A stretch of 64,000 nucleotides of DNA from the NCBI RefSeq assembly GCF_900106095.1, contig NZ_FNUD01000002.1, positions 124,001-188,000 of the forward strand, given 5' to 3'. Origin of the DNA: Pseudomonas deceptionensis (GTDB lineage Bacteria; Pseudomonadota; Gammaproteobacteria; Pseudomonadales; Pseudomonadaceae). How positions within the stretch are numbered: the stretch's first letter is position 1; every line of letters begins with the position of its first letter. Position numbers and translations under genes: made by a program. The notes under the pieces are model-generated. The model did not search any database. It was not told the DNA's origin and saw only the letters and a list, made by a program, of their open reading frames with translations. Below are positions 37,448 through 45,708 of the stretch, in pieces.

Positions 37448-38011
37448 ATGTCTCTTTACAGCGCAGGCGTTGAGTACGGCATTCATTGCCTGCTTTTTTT
37501 GGTCGGTGATGGCGGCGAAAGCCGGGAAGCGAGCGTGCGCGATCTTGCAGAGTTGCAAGGGGTACCTCAGGACTACCTGGCGAAGATTTTCACCAAGCTG
37601 GCCAAGTCAAAACTGGTTGTAGCGACAGAAGGCGTGCGCGGCGGATTTAAGCTGGCAAGGCCTGCTGACGAAATCAGCATTCTTGATATCGTCAACGCTA
37701 TCGACGGCCAGAAGCTCATTTTCGATTGTCGGGAAATTCGTGGCCGCTGCGCCCTGTTCGAGGGTTCGCCGCCTGCTTGGGCGCTGGACGGTCATTGCTC
37801 GGTTCACGCCGCGATGATGACGGCACAAAAACGCATGGAAGAGGCTCTGGCCCAACAAACTATCCTTGATCTCGCAAGAAAGGTCGGCCGAAAATCGCCC
37901 GCTGAATTCCCGGCGCAGGTAGGTAAATGGATCAACGATCGTCGAGAGAAGAAAAGCGGCGCGCAGACTTCCGACGACCAGACCATACCGGTAACTGAAA
38001 TCTCGGACTAA
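37448..38011 (+). CDS. Rrf2-family transcriptional regulator
   Basis: A 187-aa winged-helix regulator of the IscR/NsrR/CymR family. It begins MSLYSAGVEYGIHCLLFLVG, with the recognition region LAELQGVPQDYLAKIFTKLA and wing EGVRGGFKLARP. Three cysteines in the C-terminal half (FDCREIRGRC and, 16 residues on, DGHCSVH) are placed like the Fe-S cluster ligands of IscR/NsrR, so it could sense redox state, NO or iron. GGAGAT precedes ATG 37448. It is divergent from the NDH-2-like gene with a matching operator before each. Its 3' end overlaps the convergent EamA gene by 80 bp. Confidence 0.9.
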   Translation: MSLYSAGVEYGIHCLLFLVGDGGESREASVRDLAELQGVPQDYLAKIFTKLAKSKLVVATEGVRGGFKLARPADEISILDIVNAIDGQKLIFDCREIRGRCALFEGSPPAWALDGHCSVHAAMMTAQKRMEEALAQQTILDLARKVGRKSPAEFPAQVGKWINDRREKKSGAQTSDDQTIPVTEISD

Positions 38012-38867
38012 GCCCTGGCCCTTTTACAAACCCCACGGCAAGCGCCGACAGGATCAACACCATCGAAACTCCCTCGCTGAAACCTACCCTGTGCCCCAGC
38101 ATGAGCATCGAGCCTGCGATCCCGAACACCGGTATCAGCAATGAGAGCGGTGCCACCGTGGACACCGGGTACTCGCGCAGCAATAAATTCCAGCCCCAAT
38201 AACAAAAGTGCGTTGCCGCGTAGACCTGAAACAACAGTGAGAACACCGCCACCCACTCAAACTGAGTGGCCAAAGCGGCAAAGGGCGCCGTCCCATGCGC
38301 CAGCCAGGTGAGTGCCAGCAACGGGATCGGTGGAAACACGCTCGCCCAGACCACGAAGGCGAACATTTCCCGGACTTTGGACTGCTTGATGATGACGTTA
38401 CCGACGCTCCAGCTAAAGGCACTGACCAGCAACAAGCCATAACCCAGGGTCGTCCCATGGCCGGGGCTGGCAAGGATGATGCTGACCAGCCCCAACACGG
38501 CGAGCCCCATCCCCAGCATCTGCCTCAGGCTCAGGTGTTCGCGAAACAGCAATACCCCCCAACCCATGGTGAAAAAAGCACTGAACTGGATCAACAGCGC
38601 TGCAGTGCCGGGCGGTACGCCCCATTCGATGCCCAGGTTGATCAGCGCCCACATCGCCACACCGAAAATCAATCCATACGCCGCCAGCCACTTGATCGCG
38701 ATCGGCGGGCGTTTGACAAAAAATACCCACGGTAACGCCGCCAGGGTAAATCGAAGAGCCGTCAGCAACAGCGGATCAATCGCCGCCAGGCCCAGTTTGG
38801 TAACGGGAAAGTTAAGCCCCCAGATCGCCGTCACCAGTACGGCCAGGGTCAGGTGTTTCTTTTGCAT
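37932..38867 (-). CDS. EamA/DMT-family transporter
   Basis: A 311-aa inner-membrane exporter of the drug/metabolite transporter superfamily with ten predicted membrane segments in two EamA repeats: the first begins LTLAVLVTAIWGLNFPVTKL, the second around GYGLLLVSAFSWSVGNVIIK. It resembles E. coli EamA (YdeD) in layout; the substrate is unknown. The start is ATG 38867. The last 30 residues are polar and basic and lie over the end of the Rrf2 gene, so the tail may be a recent extension. It is divergent from an AraC regulator. Confidence 0.88.
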   Translation of the reverse strand: MQKKHLTLAVLVTAIWGLNFPVTKLGLAAIDPLLLTALRFTLAALPWVFFVKRPPIAIKWLAAYGLIFGVAMWALINLGIEWGVPPGTAALLIQFSAFFTMGWGVLLFREHLSLRQMLGMGLAVLGLVSIILASPGHGTTLGYGLLLVSAFSWSVGNVIIKQSKVREMFAFVVWASVFPPIPLLALTWLAHGTAPFAALATQFEWVAVFSLLFQVYAATHFCYWGWNLLLREYPVSTVAPLSLLIPVFGIAGSMLMLGHRVGFSEGVSMVLILSALAVGFVKGPGLSPRFQLPVWSGRRKSARRFSSLDDR

Positions 38868-38986
38868 GGTGTTCGATTTCCGATAGGCAGGACTGGCGGC
38901 TGTATGCGCCAGCCAAGGCCTCACTATGAACAATTGCAGCAGCGGCCCGCTTGCACTATGAGGTCATAAATCATTAAATTCGGGCC

Positions 38987-39769
38987 ATGCGCGAAACTGA
39001 CATAGATACCTACGAAAACATCCCCCGTGACGCAGTGGTCACGGCCAATGACTATCGAGACGGGCAGCACTTTGCGCTGCACACCCATCGACGCGGGCAA
39101 TTTGCCTATGCCGCCAGCGGTGTGATCACGGTATTCACCCGCCAGGGCAATTGGGTCGTTCCCCCGCAAAGGGCTATCTGGGTCCCGGCGGGGGTGGCTC
39201 ACGAAATGAGCATGGCCGGGCCGGTGACGATGCTTAATACGTATATCCGTGACCCCGCCTGCACCCGGCTTGGCCTGCCCGCACACTGCCAGGTCTTCGG
39301 CATCTCGCCACTGCTTCACCAGTTACTGATCCAGGCCATGGATATCCCCGCACTCTATGACGAGACCCATCGGGAGGGTCTCGTGATGAGTTTGCTGCTT
39401 CACGAAATAGCCGATATGCCGCCCTTGTCACTCAATGCCCCACTGCCTGTTGAGCCCAGGCTGGCATATGCCTGCCGCAAGCTGCTGGAGCAGCCGTCAC
39501 TGGATATCGGGATCGATGATATGGCCCTACAGGTTGGCATGAGCCGCCGCACCTTCACCCGGCTGTTTCGCCAGCAAACCGGAATCAGCTTTGTCGAATG
39601 GCGCCAGCAAGCATGCCTGCTGGCTGCAGTAGTGCGCCTGGGTAACGGCGAAGCCATTACGCGGGTAGCGACTGATCTGGGCTATAGCAGCCCGAGCGCC
39701 TTCACCAGTGTGTTTCGCAGAGTACTGGGCAAGGCACCCAGCCGGTATTTCCCCAAAAACACGCCCTGA
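38987..39769 (+). CDS. AraC-family transcriptional regulator
   Basis: A 260-aa regulator with an N-terminal cupin sensor (residues about 20-110: HFALHTHRRGQFAYAASGVI, PPQRAIWVPAGVAHEM) and a C-terminal double helix-turn-helix (SLDIGIDDMALQVGMSRRTF and the second HTH ATDLGYSSPSAFTSVFRRVL). The HTHRRGQ motif is typical of the subgroup that controls adjacent transporter genes. It is divergent from the EamA exporter, with 119 bp between starts, which suggests it regulates that gene. Confidence 0.9.
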   Translation: MRETDIDTYENIPRDAVVTANDYRDGQHFALHTHRRGQFAYAASGVITVFTRQGNWVVPPQRAIWVPAGVAHEMSMAGPVTMLNTYIRDPACTRLGLPAHCQVFGISPLLHQLLIQAMDIPALYDETHREGLVMSLLLHEIADMPPLSLNAPLPVEPRLAYACRKLLEQPSLDIGIDDMALQVGMSRRTFTRLFRQQTGISFVEWRQQACLLAAVVRLGNGEAITRVATDLGYSSPSAFTSVFRRVLGKAPSRYFPKNTP

Positions 39770-39780
39770 AAAACAGCCAC

Positions 39781-39803
39781 AAAAAAAGGCGCCCGAGGGC
39801 GCC
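39781..39803 (-). terminator. Intrinsic terminator serving the pot operon
   Basis: On the minus strand GGCGCCC-TC-GGGCGCC is followed by TTTTTTT. The U-tract orientation shows it serves minus-strand transcription from the pot genes rather than the AraC gene. Confidence 0.8.
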
Positions 39804-39904
39804 CAAATTCACCTTAACCGAGGAAGCAAGGTGAGGCCGTTCTTCTGCAAAGGAGTGCAGCGGTGGTAAGGCGCTGCTCGAACGGGAAAATCTGTCGAAC
39901 ACGT

Positions 39905-39938
39905 GTTTCGGCGAGCAAGCAACCTTGCTCGCCGAAAC
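39905..39938 (-). repeat. 15-bp stem-loop just after potI
   Basis: GTTTCGGCGAGCAAG, a 4-nt loop and CTTGCTCGCCGAAAC, 3 bp beyond the potI stop and without a U-tract. It probably stabilises the 3' end or is an extragenic palindrome, since the true terminator lies about 110 bp further on. Confidence 0.6.
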
Positions 39939-39941
39939 GCT

Positions 39942-40826
39942 TTAAGCCATTGCTTCTGCCCTTTGCTTGCCAGGCTGCTTCCAGGACTCCGCCGCCGATT
40001 CATCGATGGCTTGCTGAATCGCCTTTTTGCGGTGCTCTTCAGCACGGCGGCTGAAGAACCACACCATGAAGGTCATCAGCGATACCGCCAACAGAATCAG
40101 GCTGGCCACGGCGTTGATTTCGGGTTTAACCCCCAGACGCACCGCCGAGAACACTTCCATCGGCAAGGTCGTGGAGCCTGGGCCGGACACGAAGCTGGCC
40201 AATACCAGATCGTCCAGCGACAAGGCAAAGGACATCATGCCCCCCGCGGCCAATGACGGCGCGATCATCGGGATGGTGATCAAAAAGAACACCTTCCACG
40301 GCTTGGCCCCCAGGTCCATGGCCGCCTCTTCGATCGACAGGTCCAGCTCACGCAGACGCGACGACACCACCACGGCCACATAGGCCGAGCAGAACGTGGT
40401 GTGGGCGATCCAGATGGTGACGATGCCACGCTCTTGCGGCCAGCCGATCATCTGCGCCATGGCCACGAACAGCAGCAACAGCGACAGACCGGTGATCACT
40501 TCCGGCATGACCAGCGGCGCAGTCACCAGGCCGCCAAACAGCGTGCGACCCTTGAAACGCGAAATCCGGGTCAGTACGAACGCCGCCAGGGTGCCCAGCG
40601 CGACGGCTGCAATCGCCGTGTAGCAGGCAATCTCCAGCGAGCGCATCACCGAGCCCATCAGCTGCGTGTTGTCCAGCAACCCTGCGTACCACTTCAGCGA
40701 CCAGCCGCCCCACACCGTTACCAGCTTGGAGGCGTTGAACGAGTAGATCACCAGGATCAGCATCGGCAGGTAGATGAACAACAACCCCGCGACCAGCATA
40801 AAACTAGAAAAACGGATGCGATTCAT
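39942..40826 (-). CDS. potI: Polyamine ABC transporter permease PotI/SpuH
   Basis: Second permease of a putrescine/spermidine importer. The 294-aa protein has about six membrane segments (LFIYLPMLILVIYSFNASKL at TM1) and the EAA loop SIEEAAMDLGAKPWKVFFLI that docks with the ATPase. A polar, Lys/Glu/Gln-rich tail follows the last segment. It overlaps potH by 4 bp (ATGA) and is last in the potG-potH-potI operon. Confidence 0.92.
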   Translation of the reverse strand: MNRIRFSSFMLVAGLLFIYLPMLILVIYSFNASKLVTVWGGWSLKWYAGLLDNTQLMGSVMRSLEIACYTAIAAVALGTLAAFVLTRISRFKGRTLFGGLVTAPLVMPEVITGLSLLLLFVAMAQMIGWPQERGIVTIWIAHTTFCSAYVAVVVSSRLRELDLSIEEAAMDLGAKPWKVFFLITIPMIAPSLAAGGMMSFALSLDDLVLASFVSGPGSTTLPMEVFSAVRLGVKPEINAVASLILLAVSLMTFMVWFFSRRAEEHRKKAIQQAIDESAAESWKQPGKQRAEAMA

Positions 40827-41743
40827 ATCTTGCCCTCCAGCTCTTTAGCCTGGCTGCGGTTGAACAGAATGATGGGCACGATCAGGATCGCCAGCATGAC
40901 GACAGCCAGTGCAGACGCTACGGGCCAGTCACGGTTGTTGAAGAACTCTTGCCACAACACTTTACCGATCATCAGGGTTTCCGGGCCGCCCAGCAGTTCC
41001 GGAATCACGAACTCGCCCACCACCGGGATAAACACCAGCATGCAGCCGGCGATGATGCCGTTTTTGGACAGCGGAACAGTGATTTTCCAGAAGCTGTTGA
41101 ACGTGCTCGAACCCAGGTCGGACGCGGCTTCCAGCAGGCTGGTGTCGTGTTTCACAAGGTTGGCGTACAGCGGCAGAATCATGAACGGCAGGTACGAATA
41201 CACAATGCCGATATACACCGCGATGTTGGTGTTGAGGATCTGCAACGGTTCGCTAATCCAGCCCATCGACATCAAGAAGCCATTGAGCAGGCCGTTGTTG
41301 CTGAGGATGCCCATCCACGCGTAAACCCGGATCAGGATCGCGGTCCAGGTCGGCATCATGATCAGCAGCACCAGCACGGTCTGCATTTCTTTGCGCGCAT
41401 TGGCGATGGCGTAAGCCATCGGATAACCGATCAGCAGGCACAACGCCGTGCTGAAAAAGGCCATCTTCAACGAACCCAGATAGGCGGCGATATACAACTC
41501 ATCGTCGCCCAACATGGCGTAGTTGCCCAGGTTCAGCAGCAGCTGAATTTTTTGGTCAACGTAGCTGTAGATCTCGGTGTACGGCGGAATTGCGACGTCG
41601 GCTTCAGCAAAACTGATCTTCAGAACGATGAAGAACGGCAGCATGAAGAACAGAAACAGCCACAGGAATGGAATCCCGATGACCATATGGCGGCCACCGG
41701 GGGTTATTCGTTGCAGTCGGCGCTTGAGCTTTCGCATGTTCAT
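40823..41743 (-). CDS. potH: Polyamine ABC transporter permease PotH/SpuG
   Basis: First permease of the importer, 306 aa. It has a basic cytoplasmic N-terminus (MNMRKLKRRLQRITPGGRHM), six membrane segments, and the EAA loop SLLEAASDLGSSTFNSFWKI. The SFAEADVAIPPYTEIYSYVD region after TM1 is typical of PotH. I use ATG 41743, which overlaps the potG stop (ATGA); the longer open frame would run back into potG. Confidence 0.92.
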   Translation of the reverse strand: MNMRKLKRRLQRITPGGRHMVIGIPFLWLFLFFMLPFFIVLKISFAEADVAIPPYTEIYSYVDQKIQLLLNLGNYAMLGDDELYIAAYLGSLKMAFFSTALCLLIGYPMAYAIANARKEMQTVLVLLIMMPTWTAILIRVYAWMGILSNNGLLNGFLMSMGWISEPLQILNTNIAVYIGIVYSYLPFMILPLYANLVKHDTSLLEAASDLGSSTFNSFWKITVPLSKNGIIAGCMLVFIPVVGEFVIPELLGGPETLMIGKVLWQEFFNNRDWPVASALAVVMLAILIVPIILFNRSQAKELEGKI

Positions 41744-42882
41744 GAGCGCAGTACCACGCCGCTGTCGTCTTCCCACCACACGTAGACCGCGTCGTCCCAA
41801 GTAGGGCGGGCGCCACGGCGTTCGGCGTTGGCCATGAACGACTGGACGATCTTGCCCCCGGGCAGCTCCACGTAAAACACCGAGTGCCCACCCAGGTAGG
41901 CGATGTCATGAACCTTGCCGTGGGACCAGTTGTAGGCAGACTCGGGCTTGAGGCTGCTGACCAGCATTTTTTCCGGGCGGATGGCGTACGTAATCGATTT
42001 GTCCTCCAGCGACGTCGTCACGCCGTGGCCCACGTAGATCTTTTGATCCAGTTCCGGGCTGTGGATGATCGCGTAGCCCTCCTCGTCATCAATGACCGAA
42101 CCGTCAAAGGAGTTCACGTTGCCGATGAACTCGCACACCATCCGGCTGACAGGCGCTTCATAGATGTCTACCGGGCTACCGATTTGGGCAATCCAGCCCA
42201 AGTGCATAATGGCAATACGCTCAGCCATGGTCATGGCTTCTTCCTGGTCATGGGTCACCATCACACAGGTCACGCCCACCCGTTCGATGATTTCCACCAG
42301 CTCCAGCTGCATCTGCGAGCGCAGTTTTTTGTCCAGCGCGCCCATCGGCTCATCGAGCAGCAGCAGCTTTGGACGCTTGGCCAGCGAGCGGGCCAGGGCC
42401 ACGCGCTGACGCTGACCACCGGACAATTGATGCGGCTTGCGTTTGGCGTACTGGGTCATGTGCACCAGTCGCAGCATTTCCTCAACGCGGGCCTCAATAT
42501 CACTGGCGGACAAACGGTCCTGCTTCAAGCCAAAGGCGATGTTCTGTGCCACCGTCATGTGCGGGAAAAGCGCGTATGACTGAAACATCATATTGATCGG
42601 CCGCTCGTAGGGCGGCATGTCAGTGATGTCTACACCGTCGAGGAAAATACGGCCCTCTGTTGGGCGCTCGAAGCCTGCCAGCATGCGCAGGAGGGTCGAT
42701 TTTCCGGAGCCGGAACCTCCGAGCAGGGCGAAGATTTCGCCTTGATTGATCTCCAGGGATACATCGTCAACAGCGATGGTTTCGTCGAATTTCTTGGTGA
42801 CCCGATCGACTTTTACCAACACTTTTTTCGGTGCCTGGTGACCTTCAAGAGCCTTCCTATAGGTACTGGAGGCGTTTGCCAT
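41740..42882 (-). CDS. potG: Polyamine ABC transporter ATPase PotG/SpuF
   Basis: ATP-binding subunit of the putrescine/spermidine importer, 380 aa. It has Walker A LLGGSGSGKSTLLRMLAGF, a Q-loop in NMMFQSYALFPHMTV, the signature LSGGQRQRVALARSLAKR, Walker B KLLLLDEPMGALDKKLR, the H-loop VMVTHDQEEAM and a C-terminal TOBE regulatory domain (after about residue 295, YAIRPEKMLV). It is first in potGHI. No substrate-binding protein gene precedes it; the nearest upstream gene is the amidotransferase at 43098. Confidence 0.93.
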   Translation of the reverse strand: MANASSTYRKALEGHQAPKKVLVKVDRVTKKFDETIAVDDVSLEINQGEIFALLGGSGSGKSTLLRMLAGFERPTEGRIFLDGVDITDMPPYERPINMMFQSYALFPHMTVAQNIAFGLKQDRLSASDIEARVEEMLRLVHMTQYAKRKPHQLSGGQRQRVALARSLAKRPKLLLLDEPMGALDKKLRSQMQLELVEIIERVGVTCVMVTHDQEEAMTMAERIAIMHLGWIAQIGSPVDIYEAPVSRMVCEFIGNVNSFDGSVIDDEEGYAIIHSPELDQKIYVGHGVTTSLEDKSITYAIRPEKMLVSSLKPESAYNWSHGKVHDIAYLGGHSVFYVELPGGKIVQSFMANAERRGARPTWDDAVYVWWEDDSGVVLRS

Positions 42883-43097
42883 ATGAAACTCCCAACAGGT
42901 TTCAGTCGCCAGGCCAACGCGGCCCGACTTAGTAGTGGATAACCCGCAGCGAACGGGCTCATTCGGCGCCGACCTTCCGGCAGCCTGGTTGTACTTGTTG
43001 TTATCGCGGTGTGTTGTGGTGAGGGACTGACACGCAAAGACGCGCCCACCTGCTTACGCAGACAGCCAAATCAATACGCGAAAATAAAAATCGTCAG
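42883..43097 (-). other. Spacer between amidotransferase gene and potG, with A-rich motif
   Basis: No gene is visible in these 215 bp, where other Pseudomonas carry spuB-spuC-spuD-spuE genes. On the minus strand it contains AACAACAAGTACAACC (42987-43002), which resembles the A-rich Hfq/Crc catabolite-repression target, but it lies about 105 nt before the potG ATG rather than at the ribosome site. Confidence 0.4.
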
Positions 43098-43859
43098 TCA
43101 GCGCGAATCACGAAGAGATGCCCGTTGCCGGCATGCATCGCCAAACGCCTGAAAAATACTCAAGTAGACAGGGTTGTCTTGAACCTGCCATTCCGGGTGC
43201 CACTGCACACCCACGGCAAACGCCTTGCTGAACTCAACGGAAACCGCCTCGATCAGGCCATCCGGAGCAACGGCTTCGGCACGCAGGCCAGGGGCCAGCC
43301 GATCAATGCCCTGGCTGTGAATCGAATTGACCTGGAACGCGGGAGGCAAATCCAGCGCCTGAAACACGCCGCCCGGCTGCACCTCAACGCCATGCGCCGG
43401 CGCGTACTGCACGGCCAGGTCTGGATGATCTGCTTCGCGGTGATCGAGAAAGCCCGGGAGCTCGTGAACTTTCTGATGCAGGCTGCCACCGAATGCCACG
43501 TTCATTTCCTGAAAACCCCGGCAGATGCCGAGCACCGGAACGCCCGCAGCAATGGCTGCACGCAATAGAGGAAGGGTCGTGGCGTCGCGCGCCGGATCGT
43601 GATCCGTGCCGGGAGTGCTGGCAGCACCTTGATAGTGGAACGGTTCCACATTCGAAGGCGAACCCGTCAGCAACACACCATCCAGATGAGCGAGCAGCTC
43701 ATCTATTTCTGTCAGGTGTGCCAGGGAAGGAATGATCACCGGCAACCCCAGCGAGGCGATGCTGACAGCACGCAAGTACTTGTCGCCGCTGACGTGGTAA
43801 GGGTGCAGGCCAATCTGTTTGACACACGCAGTAACGCCGATCAATGGCTTGAGTGCCAT
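43098..43859 (-). CDS. puuD: Gamma-glutamyl-gamma-aminobutyrate hydrolase (PuuD/SpuA type)
   Basis: Class I glutamine amidotransferase-like hydrolase that releases GABA from gamma-glutamyl-GABA, the last step of the gamma-glutamyl putrescine pathway. The 253-aa product has VLLTGSPSNVEPFHY, the nucleophile elbow VLGICRGFQEMNVAFGGSLH and the His-Glu pair in GVQWHPEWQVQDNP. ATG 43859 follows GAGGTG. P. aeruginosa calls the homologue SpuA and places it near the head of its spu cluster. It is divergent from puuA. Confidence 0.92.
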   Translation of the reverse strand: MALKPLIGVTACVKQIGLHPYHVSGDKYLRAVSIASLGLPVIIPSLAHLTEIDELLAHLDGVLLTGSPSNVEPFHYQGAASTPGTDHDPARDATTLPLLRAAIAAGVPVLGICRGFQEMNVAFGGSLHQKVHELPGFLDHREADHPDLAVQYAPAHGVEVQPGGVFQALDLPPAFQVNSIHSQGIDRLAPGLRAEAVAPDGLIEAVSVEFSKAFAVGVQWHPEWQVQDNPVYLSIFQAFGDACRQRASLRDSR

Positions 43860-43910
43860 TTTTATCACCTCGAAGTTTCACACTTGAACGAGCTTTTTCG
43901 GAGCTTAGCT

Positions 43911-43930
43911 TTGTTGATTTTAATTAACAA
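43911..43930. promoter_or_regulatory. Imperfect palindrome in the puuD-puuA intergenic region
   Basis: TTGTTGATT-TT-AATTAACAA has nine-base arms with one mismatch, 52 bp before the puuD start in the AT-rich 278-bp divergent promoter region. It is a candidate operator for the PuuR-type regulator at 48785, but I cannot match it to a known consensus. Confidence 0.4.
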
Positions 43931-44137
43931 CTCCAATGTAAAAAATATAAAACACGCCAGAGCAAATCATCACCCACCTCGCGCTCTAAACGGCCTATCC
44001 GATACCGAAAAGCCCTCACAAGGCCTAAAAAATAACATTTTAAAGCCAGGTGTTCGCTATTGACTTCACTATACCTTTCGGATTGACTGAGTTCGTGAAA
44101 GGGCAGTGAACATAATAATTAACATAATAGGTGCATC

Positions 44138-45514
44138 ATGTCGGTTCCCCTGCGCGCAGTTCAGCTCAATGAAGCGAACGCATTCCTTAAGAAATATCCT
44201 GAGGTTTTGTACGTCGACCTTCTCATTGCGGATATGAACGGCGTGGTGCGCGGCAAGCGCATCGAGCGCACCAGTCTCCACAAGGTTTACGAGAAAGGCA
44301 TCAACCTGCCGGCCTCTTTGTTTGCGCTTGATATCAATGGCTCTACGGTGGAGAGCACCGGCCTGGGTCTGGATATCGGTGACTCGGACCGTATCTGCTA
44401 CCCCATCCCCGACACCCTGTGCATCGAGCCTTGGCAGAAGCGCCCGACCGCACAATTGTTAATGACCATGCACGAACTCGAAGGCCAGCCTTTCTTCGCT
44501 GACCCGCGTGAGGTGCTGCGTCAGGTCGTTTCCAAATTCGATGACATGGGCCTGACGATTTGTGCAGCCTTTGAACTCGAGTTCTACCTGATCGACCAGG
44601 ACAACGTGAACGGCCGCCCGCAATCGCCACGGTCGCCGGTATCAGGCAAACGTCCGATGTCGACCCAGGTGTATCTGATCGATGACCTCGACGAATATGT
44701 CGACTGCCTGCAAGACATCCTCGAAGGTGCCAAAGAGCAAGGCATCCCGGCTGACGCGATCGTCAAGGAAAGCGCCCCGGCGCAGTTCGAAGTCAACCTG
44801 CATCACGTTGCCGACCCCATCAAGGCCTGCGATTACGCAGTACTGCTCAAGCGTCTGGTGAAGAACATCGCCTACGACCACGAGATGGACACCACGTTCA
44901 TGGCCAAGCCGTATCCGGGCCAGGCGGGCAACGGTCTGCACGTACACATCTCGATTCTCGACAAGGAAGGCAACAACATTTTTGCCAGCGAGGATCCCGA
45001 GCAGAACGCCGCGTTGCGTCACGCGATCGGCGGTGTGCTCGAGACCCTGCCAGCACAGATGGCCTTCCTTTGTCCGAACGTGAACTCATACCGTCGTTTC
45101 GGCGCACAGTTCTATGTACCTAACTCGCCGAGCTGGGGTATCGACAACCGTACCGTGGCGGTCCGTGTGCCGACCGGTTCTGCCGACTCCGTGCGCATCG
45201 AACACCGCGTCGCCGGCGCCGATGCCAACCCGTATCTGTTGATGGCTTCTGTGCTGGCTGGCATTCACCATGGCCTGACCAACGAAATCGAGCCGGGCCC
45301 TCCGGTGGAAGGCAACAGCTACGAGCAAAACGAACAGAGCCTGCCGAACAACCTGCGCGATGCATTGCGCGAACTGGACGACAGCGAAGTCATGGCCAAG
45401 TACATCGACCCGCTGTACATCGACGTATTCGTCGCCTGCAAGGAGAGTGAACTCGCCGAGTTCGAGAACTCCATCTCGGACCTTGAGTACAACTGGTACT
45501 TGCACACCGTTTGA
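44138..45514 (+). CDS. puuA: Gamma-glutamylpolyamine synthetase (glutamine synthetase family)
   Basis: Ligates glutamate to putrescine or a related amine using ATP, the entry step of the pathway. The 458-aa protein has the GS fold: beta-grasp domain with YVDLLIADMNGVVRGKRIER, catalytic ICAAFELEFYLID, KESAPAQFEVNLHH, the ATP site GNGLHVHISIL, and RIEHRVAGADANPYLLMA. The D-I-N-G and R-G-K-R features favour PuuA over glutamine synthetase. Which polyamine it prefers cannot be told from sequence. It is divergent from puuD. Confidence 0.92.
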   Translation: MSVPLRAVQLNEANAFLKKYPEVLYVDLLIADMNGVVRGKRIERTSLHKVYEKGINLPASLFALDINGSTVESTGLGLDIGDSDRICYPIPDTLCIEPWQKRPTAQLLMTMHELEGQPFFADPREVLRQVVSKFDDMGLTICAAFELEFYLIDQDNVNGRPQSPRSPVSGKRPMSTQVYLIDDLDEYVDCLQDILEGAKEQGIPADAIVKESAPAQFEVNLHHVADPIKACDYAVLLKRLVKNIAYDHEMDTTFMAKPYPGQAGNGLHVHISILDKEGNNIFASEDPEQNAALRHAIGGVLETLPAQMAFLCPNVNSYRRFGAQFYVPNSPSWGIDNRTVAVRVPTGSADSVRIEHRVAGADANPYLLMASVLAGIHHGLTNEIEPGPPVEGNSYEQNEQSLPNNLRDALRELDDSEVMAKYIDPLYIDVFVACKESELAEFENSISDLEYNWYLHTV

Positions 45515-45708
45515 CGGGCCCAGTGGTGTACGCCTCTCCACGTACACCGCCTCCCCCTGTGGGCGCCGTGGGCACACCCACTATTGATCTCGCCTGACAC
45601 TGCGCTTTCGCGGGCAACCCCGCGCCCACAGCGCCTGTGTTTTTCGAATCGTTAATGGGTCGACTTCAAGTCCCGCGCCCCCATTTCCCTCTGCATCGAG
45701 TCACTCCA

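Noticed and set aside
42883..43097. Remnant of a polyamine-binding protein gene before potG
   Set aside because: I translated the gap on the minus strand and found no stretch resembling SpuD/SpuE/PotF; only an A-rich motif and a short unrelated frame.
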